Positions 24,040-33,021 of a stretch of 64,000 nt of DNA are shown here, piece after piece. Source of the stretch: Palsa-504 sp963744575 (GTDB lineage Bacteria; Actinomycetota; Actinomycetes; Streptosporangiales; Streptosporangiaceae); assembly GCA_963744575.1 (NCBI GenBank), contig CAVUUF010000010.1:1-64000 (forward strand). Direction: 5' to 3'. The notes beneath the pieces are model-generated. The model was not told where the DNA came from. It worked only from the letters and a program-made list of their open reading frames with translations, and made no database searches. Position 1 is the first letter of the stretch; the number at the start of each line of letters is the position of its first letter. Position numbers and translations under genes: made by a program.

Positions 24040-25005
24040 CTACAGCTCGGGGAAGGCGCGCTCGGGGTTGTGCTCGGACATTATCGAGGGCGGCCCGATG
24101 AGGAGCTTGTCCGGTTCCCCGATGACCTCGCTGTCCTTGCCCGCGTAGTCGAACATCAACAGCACGTGCTTGATCGCCTCGAGCCGGGCCCGCTTCTTGT
24201 CGTTGCTCTTGACCACCGTCCACGGGGCGTGCTCGGTGTCGGTGTAGTAGAACATCGCCTCCTTGGCCTCGGTGTACCCGTCCCACTTGTCCAGCGACTC
24301 GATGTCCATCGGGCTCAGCTTCCACTGCCGGACCGGGTCGATGCGGCGGATGATGAAACGGGTGCGCTGCTCGCCGGGCGTGACCGAGAACCAGAACTTG
24401 GTCAGGTTCAGCCCGGAGCGGACCAGCATGCGCTCGAATTCCGGTGCCTCCCGCATGAACTCCCAGTACTCCTCGTCCGTGCAGAAGCCCATCACCCGCT
24501 CCACGCCGGCCCGGTTGTACCAGGAGCGGTCGAACATGACGATCTCCCGGGCCCCGGGCAGGTGCGGCACGTAGCGCTGGAAGTACCACTGGGTCCGCTC
24601 TCGCTCGGTCGGTTTCACCAGCGCCACGACCTGCGCGCCGCGCGGGTTCAGGTGCTCGCTGAACCGCTTGATCGTGCCGCCCTTGCCGGCCGCGTCGCGG
24701 CCCTCGAACACGATCACGATCCGCTGTCCGGTGGACTTCACCCAGTTCTGCAGCTTGACCAGCTCGATCTGCAGCGGCCGCTTGCGGCACTCGTATTCGT
24801 GCCTGGTCATCTTCTCGTCGTACGGGTAGTCCTCGCGCCAGGTCTGCACCGTGCGGCCGTCGGCGTAGCGCAGCACGGGGTCGTCGTGTTCGTCGTCGTC
24901 GTCCACCGTGAGGCCGGCCAGCAGCTCGCGGTCGGAGGCCCAGTTAACCGGGAGAGCGTTGAAGTCATTGGCAGGTGCACTGGTCACAGCACTAGCACAG
25001 CACAT
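24040..25005 (-). CDS. ppk2: polyphosphate kinase 2
   Basis: A 321-residue PPK2, which uses polyphosphate to phosphorylate nucleoside diphosphates (or the reverse). Walker A is EGRDAAGKGGT (101-111), Walker B is VMFDRSWYNRAGVERV (156-171) and the lid module is TERERTQWYFQRYV (133-146). Downstream blocks KFWFSVTPGEQRTRF and SPMDIESLDKWDGYT are typical. The acidic N-terminus (TVDDDDEHDD) is variable in the family. ATG 25005 is the likeliest start; the open frame upstream overlaps the amidohydrolase gene. Confidence 0.9.
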   Translation of the reverse strand: MCCASAVTSAPANDFNALPVNWASDRELLAGLTVDDDDEHDDPVLRYADGRTVQTWREDYPYDEKMTRHEYECRKRPLQIELVKLQNWVKSTGQRIVIVFEGRDAAGKGGTIKRFSEHLNPRGAQVVALVKPTERERTQWYFQRYVPHLPGAREIVMFDRSWYNRAGVERVMGFCTDEEYWEFMREAPEFERMLVRSGLNLTKFWFSVTPGEQRTRFIIRRIDPVRQWKLSPMDIESLDKWDGYTEAKEAMFYYTDTEHAPWTVVKSNDKKRARLEAIKHVLLMFDYAGKDSEVIGEPDKLLIGPPSIMSEHNPERAFPEL

Positions 25006-25043
25006 TCCGGCGGGCTGGTCACCAGCGGGCCGCGGGAAAGTGC

Positions 25044-26714
25044 TCACCGGTCGCCGTATACCACCGTCCCGCCCGCCATCGTCATGACGACCGAGGTGCT
25101 GCCGATCTCGCCGGGCGGGATGGTGAACAGGTCCTGGTCGAGCACGGCCACGTCGGCGCGCATGCCGGGCAGCAGCCGCCCGGCCACGTCCTCGGCATGG
25201 TTCACCCAGGCGACCCCGGAGGTGAAGGCGTCGATCGCGGCGTCGACGGTGATGGCCTGGCCGGGCAGGAACGGGTTCTCGCACTCGGGTCGCCCCGGCC
25301 GTCCCAGCCGCCCGGACAGCACCCGGTTCACCGCGACGTGGATCTCCTGCAGCGGGTCGGCGCTGGAGATCGGCCAGTCGCTGCCGAACGCGATCCGGGT
25401 TCCGCCCCGCAGCAGCGAGCCGATCTGGTACTGCCACCGGGCGCGCTCCGGCCCGACGAACGGCAGGGTCAGCTCCTCCATCTGCGCCTCGTTACACGCC
25501 CACAGTGGCTGGAAGTTGGCCACCGCGTCGAGCTCGGCGAACCGGCCCATGTCCCGCGGGGTGATGAACTGCAGGTGCGCCAGGTGGTGCCGGGCGGCCC
25601 GGCGCTGCGCCGCCGGGAGCGTCTCGAGGACGTCGAGGGCGGTCGAAACCGCCAGGTCGCCGATGGCGTGGAAGTGCAGCTGGAACCCCTCGGCGCCCAG
25701 CCGCCGCGCCGCCTCGGTGAGCTCCTCCGGCTCGATGAACAGGCGCCCGGCGTGGCCGGCCGGATGCCCGGAACGGTCCAGGTAGGGCGACGACATCGCG
25801 GCGGTGAACGTCTCGCACACGCCGTCCAGCATCAGCTTCACCGTGGTCGCCCGGAACAGGCCGTGGCCGGCCCGCTCCCGCCGGGCCAGCAGGTCGTCGA
25901 TCTGGCCGAGGCCGCGTCCGCGGTCCCACCACAGCGCGCCGACCACGTGGCTGGTGAGCATCCCGTAATCGGCCGCCATCAGGTAGGTGCCGAACGAGTC
26001 CGGCATGCCGAGCTCGCCCGCCGCGCCCACGCAGGCGTCCTGGAAGCTGGTGATGCCGAGCGAGTGCAGGTGGGACTGGGCCGCGACCAGGCCGGCCAGC
26101 AGCTCGGCGTCCGAGGCCGGCGGCACCAGGCCGGCCACCAGGCGCATGGCCCCGTCGTGCAGCACGCCGGTGGCCCGCCCGGATTCGTCCCGCTCGATCC
26201 GCCCGTCGGCCGGATCGGGGGTACCGGCGTCGATGCCCGCCCGGCTCAGCGCCGCGGTGTTCACCCAGCCGCTGTGATGGTCGCGGTTGGGCAGGAAGGC
26301 CAGGCCGCCGGTCACGGTGTCCAGGTCGGCCGCCGTCGGCAGGCCCCCGGGGAAGGCCGGCATGGTCCAGCCGCCGCCGAGCACCCAGGCGCCGGAGGAC
26401 AGGGCCGCGCTGTACCTGGCCACCGCCTCCAGGCACTCCGCGCGGGACCGCAGGCCGGCCAGGTTGCAGCGCAGGCTCTCCAGGCCGCCGCTGACCGGGT
26501 GCACGTGCGCGTCGGCGAAGGCCGGCACCGCCAGCCGCCCGCCCAGGTCGATGACCCGCGTCCGGCGGCCGGCCAGCTCGCGGATGTCGCCGTCGGTGCC
26601 GACCGCGGCGATCACCCCGTCGCGGACCGCGAGGGCCCGCGCGAAGCCCGGCGGGTGCGCCGGCGTGCGGATCTTCCCGCCGGTCAGGACCAGATCAGCC
26701 TCGGTGCCGTTCAC
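25044..26714 (-). CDS. YtcJ-like metal-dependent amidohydrolase
   Basis: A 556-residue amidohydrolase-superfamily enzyme of the YtcJ/AepA group. Metal ligands: FADAHVHPVSGG (HxH, near 65), ATTVKLMLDG (lysine region), QLHFHAIGD and HLAHLQFI histidines, and the final FGSDWPIS aspartate near 450. The N- and C-terminal strands complete the composite beta-sandwich. Likely hydrolyses an amide or carbamate; natural substrate unknown. GTG 26714 follows GGAGCG. It precedes ppk2 by 38 bp in the same direction. Confidence 0.85.
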   Translation of the reverse strand: MNGTEADLVLTGGKIRTPAHPPGFARALAVRDGVIAAVGTDGDIRELAGRRTRVIDLGGRLAVPAFADAHVHPVSGGLESLRCNLAGLRSRAECLEAVARYSAALSSGAWVLGGGWTMPAFPGGLPTAADLDTVTGGLAFLPNRDHHSGWVNTAALSRAGIDAGTPDPADGRIERDESGRATGVLHDGAMRLVAGLVPPASDAELLAGLVAAQSHLHSLGITSFQDACVGAAGELGMPDSFGTYLMAADYGMLTSHVVGALWWDRGRGLGQIDDLLARRERAGHGLFRATTVKLMLDGVCETFTAAMSSPYLDRSGHPAGHAGRLFIEPEELTEAARRLGAEGFQLHFHAIGDLAVSTALDVLETLPAAQRRAARHHLAHLQFITPRDMGRFAELDAVANFQPLWACNEAQMEELTLPFVGPERARWQYQIGSLLRGGTRIAFGSDWPISSADPLQEIHVAVNRVLSGRLGRPGRPECENPFLPGQAITVDAAIDAFTSGVAWVNHAEDVAGRLLPGMRADVAVLDQDLFTIPPGEIGSTSVVMTMAGGTVVYGDR

Positions 26715-26783
26715 CGCTCCACGATAAAACCCGTTGCCCCGGTTGACTCAGGGAAACTCGCGGCTTCACGGGTAACCAGGGGG

Positions 26784-26858
26784 CCGGTCCTGCCGCGGCG
26801 TGCCTTCAGCCCGCCGCCGCGGGTCGACTCCGCGGTGCTGGTGGTCCGGCGGCGCTAG
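26784..26858 (+). pseudogene. KsgA/Erm-type rRNA adenine dimethyltransferase C-terminal fragment
   Basis: The last 25 residues before a TAG read PVLPRRAFSPPPRVDSAVLV, then VRRR, the conserved substrate-binding loop of KsgA/Erm enzymes (F-x-P-x-P-x-V-D-S). Nothing else of the gene is left. It lies 20 bp before the LLM oxidoreductase gene. Confidence 0.55.
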
Positions 26859-26878
26859 CCGTGTGATCCCATGGAACC

Positions 26879-27760
26879 ATGAGGGTCCGGATAGGCATTT
26901 CGCTGGGACCGGCCGGGACCCCGGAGCAGTTCGCGGACGCGGTCGACCGGCTCGAGCAGGCCGGGGTGGATTCGCTCTGGCTGTCGGAGATGGTGTACTC
27001 CCCGCTGGTGGAGCCGTTCACCGGGATGGCGTTCGCGCTGTCCCGGACCCGGCGGCTGAAGGTCGGCACCGGCATCTCAGTGCTGCCCGGACGGCATCCG
27101 GCGCTGGTGGCCAAGCAGCTCGCGTCGCTGGCCGGGCTGGCCCCCGGCCGGGTGCTGCCGGTGTTCGGGCTGGCCCCGGCCCAGCCCGCCGAACGCGCCC
27201 TGTTCGGCGTGCCCGAGGGCAGGCGCGCCGCCGTGTTCGACGAGTCGCTGCAACTCCTGCGACTGTTGCTCACCGCGGAGCGGGTCACGTTCGACGGGGA
27301 GTTCTTCTCCGTGTCCGACGCCACCGTCGGCACGCCGCCGGCCAAGCCGCTCGACATCTGGCTGGGCGGCTCGGCCCCGGCCGGGCTGAGGCGGGTGGGC
27401 CGGCTGGCCGACGGCTGGCTCGGCTCTCTCATGACGCCGAACGAGGCGGGCGCGTCGGTTCGCGTGATCACCGAAGCTGCGGCGGAGGCCAGGCGCGAGG
27501 TGGAGCCGGACCATTTCGGCCTCAGCCTGCCGGTGGCGCTGAACGGCATCCCCGCCCCGCTGCTGGCCTCGATCGGCCGTCGCCGCCCGGACGCCGACCC
27601 GGCCGCGCTGGTCCCGCGCGGCTGGGACGGTGCCCGCCGGATGATCGGCCAGTACGTCGAGGCCGGGCTGAGCAAGTTCGTGGTGCGACCGGTCGAACCC
27701 GGCCCGTTCGGCCCCTTCCTCGACGGGTTCGCGCGCGAGCTCATGCCCCTGCAGAACTAG
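26879..27760 (+). CDS. LLM-class flavin/F420-dependent oxidoreductase
   Basis: A 293-residue luciferase-like TIM-barrel oxidoreductase. Features: RIGISLGPAGTPEQFADAV, the strand LWLSEMVYSPLVEPF, LKVGTGISVLPGRHP (phosphate/F420 contact), and KPLDIWLGGSAPAGLRRVGR followed by ADGWL, all typical of F420-dependent members. Substrate unknown. ATG 26879 lacks a clear ribosome site and may be leaderless. Its end overlaps the antiparallel relic downstream. Confidence 0.85.
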   Translation: MRVRIGISLGPAGTPEQFADAVDRLEQAGVDSLWLSEMVYSPLVEPFTGMAFALSRTRRLKVGTGISVLPGRHPALVAKQLASLAGLAPGRVLPVFGLAPAQPAERALFGVPEGRRAAVFDESLQLLRLLLTAERVTFDGEFFSVSDATVGTPPAKPLDIWLGGSAPAGLRRVGRLADGWLGSLMTPNEAGASVRVITEAAAEARREVEPDHFGLSLPVALNGIPAPLLASIGRRRPDADPAALVPRGWDGARRMIGQYVEAGLSKFVVRPVEPGPFGPFLDGFARELMPLQN

Positions 27761-28095
27761 GGCCGGGCTTGCGGTGCATGCGGTAGTGCAGCACCAGGAA
27801 CGGCAGGCCGAACACCCAGAACGCGTGTTCGGCCCGCAGTTCGCCGCCGGTGACGTAGACGTCGAGCCGCTCGGCGAAGCGGCCGGGCCAGCAGCGTCCG
27901 GTACAGCAGGTAGCCGGGCCGCACCCACAGCCGCCACTGCGGCACGATGTCCAGGGCGAACCGGGTGGTGTGCTCGTAGAACTCGCGGACCAGCGGGTCG
28001 ACGGCGGCCGGGTCGAAGGACGGCCCGGCCAGTTCGTCCAGCGAGGCGACGATGCCGATGTCGGCCACGTCAGAGGTGTAGCTGCCGCCGAGCAC
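27741..28095 (-). pseudogene. conserved actinobacterial membrane-associated protein, internally damaged
   Basis: From GTG 28095, GSYTSDVADIGIVASLDELA and REFYEHTTRFALDIVPQWRL followed by GYLLYRTLLARPL form a recognisable block. At about 27880 the frame changes and, probably after a deletion, continues RFAERLDVYVTGGELRAEHA, then FWVFGLPFLVLHYRMHRKPG to a stop near 27741. A hydrophobic C-terminal segment is visible. I do not know the family's function. Confidence 0.5.
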
Positions 28096-28154
28096 CCCGG
28101 TCAGCCGGCCCGCTGCCCAGCCGAGCGGCGCCCCCGCCCGTTAGGGTCGGGGCG

Positions 28155-28908
28155 GTGCGCATCACTTCGCTCGGCTTCCGGACCGACGTGGCGCTGCGGG
28201 TGGCCGAGGGCGCCGTGGTCACCGACCGCGGCGACTACCTGGTCGTCCGCACCCCGGACAACCCGGATTACTGGTGGGGGAACTTCCTGCTGCTGGCCGC
28301 CTGGCCCGGCCCGGGTACTGGGGACGCCTGGCTGGCCCGGTTCGCGGCCGAGTTCCCGCGGGCCCGCCACATCACGCTCGGCGTGGATAGTGCCGGCCAG
28401 GGGATAGTCCCCGCGGAGTTCACCGCCGCCGGGCTGGCGCCCGAGCATCTGACGGTGCTGACCTGCGCCGCCGTCCGGCCGCCGCCGCACGAGAACGCGA
28501 CCGCGGAGATCCGGCGGCTGGCGTCCGACGCCGACTGGGCGCAGTCGGCCGAGCTGAGCCTGCGCTGCTACGACCAGGGCGAGCCGGGCGGCTACCTGAC
28601 CCGCCGGGCCGCGGCCCGGCGGCGGGTCACCGAGCGGGGCGGCGGGGCCTGGTTCGGCGCGTTCGGCGGCGGCCGGCTGCTCGCCCAGCTCGGGCTGCTC
28701 GACGCGGGCGACGGGTACGCCAGGTACCAGCACGTCGAGACCGACCCGGCGGCACGGCGCCAGGGCCTGGCCGGGACGCTGGTCTGGCAGGCGGGCCGCT
28801 ACGGTCGCGCCGAGCTCGGGGCGGCCACCCTGGTGATCGTGGCCGACCCGGCGGACGTGGCCATCCGGGTCTACCGCGCCTGCGGCTTCGCCGACCACCA
28901 GGCCCAGT

Positions 28909-28934
<26 letters not shown>
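28155..28934 (+). CDS. GNAT-family N-acetyltransferase
   Basis: A 259-residue protein. The N-terminal half is a degenerate GNAT-like fold (WWGNFLLLAAWPGPGTGDAW). The C-terminal half is the catalytic GNAT domain, with the pyrophosphate loop seen as VETDPAARRQGLAGTLV (V-x-T-x-P-x2-R-x-x-G-L-A) and a VYRACGFADH motif near the end. Acceptor unknown. GTG 28155 starts the protein. Its 3' end overlaps mtnA by 26 bases on the opposite strand. Confidence 0.85.
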
Positions 28935-29904
<970 letters not shown>

Positions 29905-29959
29905 GACACCGAACTTACGCCGCGCCGGCCCTGCTCAGTTCCGGGGCTCAGGCCCGGGG

Positions 29960-30736
29960 TCAGCAGCGCCCGCGGTAGGCGCCGGTGACGTACGTGGTCC
30001 AGGGGTACCAGTCGCGCCCGCCGTCGGAGATGGCGATGGCGGCCCTGGCGTTCCCGATCGGGTTAAAAGTCGCCTCCGCGGGCCCGTGGGACCCGTTGAT
30101 CTGCCAGTAGCCGTAGTCGTTGGTGGGGCTGAGGGCGTACTGGTTGCCGCCGGATTCGGCCATGGCGATCTCGGCGGCCATGAAGGCCTCGCCGGACCCG
30201 CCGCCCGCGGCCTCCCACAGCGCCTCGAGGTCGGCGCAGCCGAGGGTGCCGCTTAGCTTGCCGGACGAGGAGGTCAGCACGGCGGGCTGCGACGAGGTAT
30301 TGGCGTGCCGCGGCGTGTACGACGTGGCGCCGTACGGGATGGTCAGCTGCTCGCCGATGTAGATGCTGTTAGGGTTGCTGATCTTGGACCGGTTCGCGTT
30401 GTAGATCCACTGCCAGTCGCCCGGGCTGTGGTAGTAACGCTCCGCTATCGAGGAGAGCGTGTCGCCGGGGCGGACGGTGTAGCTGCGGCTGGCCGGCTGG
30501 GCGGCCCGGTAGACGACGGCGTCGGTGTGCGCCTGCTCGGTCGCCGTGGTGGTCCGGGCGGGCGTCCGCGCGGCGGCGTGGGCCTGCGGCGCGGCGGCGA
30601 CCAGCGTTCCGGCGATCGCCATCGCGGGGGCGGCCTTGCCGGCCTTCTCCGCGACCTTCTCGACTTGCGACGGGGTGGTATGCCGACCGGCACGCCGGAT
30701 CTTCCGCGGTCGGCGGTGCGTGTGCGCTGAATCCAC
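29960..30736 (-). CDS. secreted LysM protein with lysozyme-like domain
   Basis: A 258-residue exported peptidoglycan enzyme. A basic N-terminus (HRRPRKIRRAGRH) and a hydrophobic stretch (AAPAMAIAGTLVAAAPQAHA) form a signal peptide cleaved after AHA. A LysM domain follows (SYTVRPGDTLSSIAERYY, then IYIGEQLTIP). The C-terminal 80 residues are a transglycosylase-like fold (LEALWEAAGG, AAEIAMAESGGNQYAL with the catalytic Glu, YGYWQING). GTG 30736 is chosen because GGGGAG lies 5 bases upstream. It probably remodels the cell wall in growth or resuscitation. Confidence 0.85.
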   Translation of the reverse strand: MDSAHTHRRPRKIRRAGRHTTPSQVEKVAEKAGKAAPAMAIAGTLVAAAPQAHAAARTPARTTTATEQAHTDAVVYRAAQPASRSYTVRPGDTLSSIAERYYHSPGDWQWIYNANRSKISNPNSIYIGEQLTIPYGATSYTPRHANTSSQPAVLTSSSGKLSGTLGCADLEALWEAAGGGSGEAFMAAEIAMAESGGNQYALSPTNDYGYWQINGSHGPAEATFNPIGNARAAIAISDGGRDWYPWTTYVTGAYRGRC

Positions 30737-30969
30737 AGAACTCCCCGAGTGGGTTCGGTGCCCGCCCGCTCGTCCCGCGGACGGGTCGGCTGGCGGGCCT
30801 TGCCGGTAAACGGATGTCACCGATGTGGTTTTTTTCGCTTTCGGTGGTTCGTTCCGTCTGCGGAAGCATGGCAGCAACCGCCGGGGGCGCGCAGGTGAAT
30901 TGAAGTATTTCTGTAACTCATCTGTGATCTTCGAGCTCAGGGAGACGTCGGCGCTGAGATACTGCGATC
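30737..30969. other. divergent leader region between the LysM and MaoC genes
   Basis: A 233-bp spacer with an oligo-A run (30828-30834 on the minus strand) and GC-rich self-complementary segments close to the LysM gene. LysM/Rpf-type genes of actinobacteria are often preceded by a cyclic-di-AMP (ydaO) riboswitch, but I could not match its consensus with confidence. Confidence 0.3.
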
Positions 30970-31455
30970 GTGACCGATCATGACTTGAGGTACTTCGAGG
31001 ACTACGTGCTCGGGACGACGCATGAGTGCGGCAGCGTGACCGTCGACGAAGCTGGCATCGTTGCTTTCGCTAAGGAATTCGACCCGCAGCCGTTCCACGT
31101 CGATCCGGCGGCCGCGGCTGCCGGGCCGTACCGCGGCCTGATCGCCAGCGGCTGGCACACCGCCGCCCTGGTGATGCGGTTGCTCGTGCAGAACTACCTG
31201 TCCGCGCAGGCGAGCCTGGGCAGTCCCGGCCTCGACGAGATCCGCTGGCCCTCCCCGGTGCGGCCGGGCGACACGCTCCGGGTCCGGGCCACGGTCGTCC
31301 AGGCGCGCCGGTCGCTGAGCAAGCCGGACCGGGGCATCGTCAAGACCATGATCGAGGCGGTCAACCAGGACGGCCTGCCGGTGATGCGGGCCATCGCGAT
31401 CAACTTCATGCGCGTCCGGCCGGACCACGCCGGCAGCCGCGCGGGCTGGCTCTGA
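30970..31455 (+). CDS. MaoC-family (R)-hydratase-like protein
   Basis: A 161-residue hot-dog-fold protein. DPQPFHVDPAAA carries the hydratase Asp and His of the (D/N)xxPxHxD motif (here D-P-Q-P-F-H), and SGWHTAALVMRLLV is the following helix. It would hydrate enoyl-CoA or a related thioester. GTG 30970 starts the protein. It is followed two bases after its stop by the SixA-like phosphatase gene. Confidence 0.85.
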   Translation: MTDHDLRYFEDYVLGTTHECGSVTVDEAGIVAFAKEFDPQPFHVDPAAAAAGPYRGLIASGWHTAALVMRLLVQNYLSAQASLGSPGLDEIRWPSPVRPGDTLRVRATVVQARRSLSKPDRGIVKTMIEAVNQDGLPVMRAIAINFMRVRPDHAGSRAGWL

Positions 31456-31457
31456 CG

Positions 31458-31994
31458 GTGAACGGCGAGCCGCCGCCGCGGCGGCTGATGCTGCTGCGGC
31501 ACGCCAAGTCCGCCTGGCCGGACGTGCCCGACCAGGACCGGCCGCTGGCCAAGCGTGGTCGGCGCGACGCCCCGGTCATCGGGCGCTGGCTGCGCGAGCA
31601 CGGCTACCTGCCGGAGGTCGTGGTGTGCTCGGCCGCCCGGCGAACCCGGCAGACGTGGAAGCTGGTGGCCGCCGAACTCGGCGGCTCCGCGGCGGTGACG
31701 TTCGAGCCGCGCGCCTACGCTGCCACCGCGCTGACCCTGCTCTACCTGGTCAGGGAGCTGCCCGCGGCGTCCCGGTCCGCGCTGCTCATCGGGCACAACC
31801 CGGGCGTCTCGGACCTGGCCGCCAGCCTGACCGCATCGCCAGATGGCGCCGCCGCGCCCGTGCCGAGCTTCCCCACCGCCGCCGTGGCCATCCTCGAGCT
31901 GGCCGGCGACTGGGCCGACCTGGACCCTTCAGCCCCCGGCGGGGGCCGCCTCCTGGCCTTCACCACCCCCGCCGACCTCCGCCCCTGCCCGTAA
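31458..31994 (+). CDS. SixA-type phosphohistidine phosphatase
   Basis: A 178-residue histidine-phosphatase superfamily protein. The catalytic LMLLRHAKSAWPD (RHG/RHA motif, phosphoaccepting His) is at the N-terminus, with SAARRTRQTW and the second histidine in LLIGHNPGVSDL. SixA enzymes act on phosphohistidine proteins; the substrate here is unknown. GTG 31458, tightly spaced after the MaoC gene, suggests co-transcription. Confidence 0.85.
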   Translation: MNGEPPPRRLMLLRHAKSAWPDVPDQDRPLAKRGRRDAPVIGRWLREHGYLPEVVVCSAARRTRQTWKLVAAELGGSAAVTFEPRAYAATALTLLYLVRELPAASRSALLIGHNPGVSDLAASLTASPDGAAAPVPSFPTAAVAILELAGDWADLDPSAPGGGRLLAFTTPADLRPCP

Positions 31995-32088
31995 TAGGGC
32001 GGCCGCTGCGGTGGACGCGTCGCGCGGAATGGGCGGGGTAGCGGCTCGGGTTAGCACAGGCATCGACGATCTGTGAGGAGACTCCCTG

Positions 32089-32886
32089 ATGTCCCTGACT
32101 TTTTCCTCCGGTCCGCTGGCTGGGCACCCGCCGGAGACCGTCAACTACCGGATCGACGGTCCCGCGCACCGGCTGCTGATGCACGGGTTCCCGCGCCGGC
32201 TGCGGGCGACCTTCGGCGGCCAGACCGTGTTCGACACGGACCGCGCCGTACTCTTGCACGAGACCGGGCTGCTGCCCCAGGTGTACCTGCCGCAGGCCGA
32301 CATCCGGGCCGAACTGATCCAGCCCACGGACCACCACACGTACTGCCCGTTCAAGGGCACGGCGTCCTACTGGTCGGTGACGGCCGGCGGCCAGGTCGCG
32401 GCGAACGCCATCTGGGCCTACCCGGAGCCGAACGACGAATCGAAGTGGCTGCACGGCTACGCCGGCTTCTACTGGGACGCCATGGACGAGTGGTACGACG
32501 AGGATGAGCGCGTCGAGGGCCACCTGCGTGACCCCTACCACCGGGTGGACGTGCGCCGCTCCTCCCGGCCGGTCCGCGTCCTGCTGGGCGAGGAGGTGCT
32601 GGCCGAGACGCGCCGCCCGCTGCTGCTGTCGGAGACCGGGCTGCCGAACCGCTTCTACCTCCCGTCCCAGGACGTGCGCCAGGACCTGCTCGAGCCGAGC
32701 GACACCCACACCGTGTGCCCCTACAAGGGCACCGCCTCGTACTGGACGGTGAGCGCGGGCGACCGCAAGCTCACCGACGCCGTCTGGTCCTATCCGCGGG
32801 CCGAGGGCGACGCCGCCGCGGTCAGCGGGTACCTGTCCTTCCGGCACGACGACCTGACCGTCGAGGTCGGTGCCGCGGCGGCATAG
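32089..32886 (+). CDS. tandem DUF427 protein
   Basis: A 265-residue protein with two copies of DUF427. The first copy includes HETGLLPQVYLPQADIRAEL and HHTYCPFKGTASYWSV, the second SETGLPNRFYLPSQDVRQDL and THTVCPYKGTASYWTV, about 115 residues apart. The repeated C-P-(F/Y)-K-G-T-A-S-Y-W segment is the family hallmark. Biochemical function is unknown. ATG 32089 has GAGGAG 9 bases upstream. Confidence 0.85.
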   Translation: MSLTFSSGPLAGHPPETVNYRIDGPAHRLLMHGFPRRLRATFGGQTVFDTDRAVLLHETGLLPQVYLPQADIRAELIQPTDHHTYCPFKGTASYWSVTAGGQVAANAIWAYPEPNDESKWLHGYAGFYWDAMDEWYDEDERVEGHLRDPYHRVDVRRSSRPVRVLLGEEVLAETRRPLLLSETGLPNRFYLPSQDVRQDLLEPSDTHTVCPYKGTASYWTVSAGDRKLTDAVWSYPRAEGDAAAVSGYLSFRHDDLTVEVGAAAA

Positions 32887-32941
32887 GGACCAAGGTCCCG
32901 GATCGCGATAAAGGTGAGCCACCGGCGCCGGGCGTGCACCG

Positions 32942-32954
32942 GGTCCGTTCGGCC
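32942..32954 (-). repeat. GCCGAACGGRCC-type motif copy
   Basis: GGTCCGTTCGGCC, the exact reverse complement of the copy at 12104-12116, just beyond the acs terminator. Confidence 0.55.
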
Positions 32955-32955
32955 G

Positions 32956-33001
32956 TAAAAAAGTGCGTCCGGCGGGCCACCGGCCTACGGCGGCCCGCCG
33001 G
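32956..33001 (-). terminator. intrinsic terminator of acs
   Basis: On the minus strand a perfect 10-bp stem CCGGCGGGCC / GGCCCGCCGG (33001-32992 and 32978-32969) is followed by six T residues (32962-32957), 20 bases after the acs stop. Confidence 0.8.
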
Positions 33002-33021
33002 GCGCGGGTGGCGGTGCTAGC

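Noticed and set aside
23917..25785. 622-codon plus-strand frame over ppk2
   Set aside because: Antisense to PPK2 with Walker motifs; no protein family seen.
30737..30960. cyclic-di-AMP (ydaO) riboswitch before the LysM gene
   Set aside because: Expected by gene class, but the conserved core could not be located by eye; a covariance-model search would decide.
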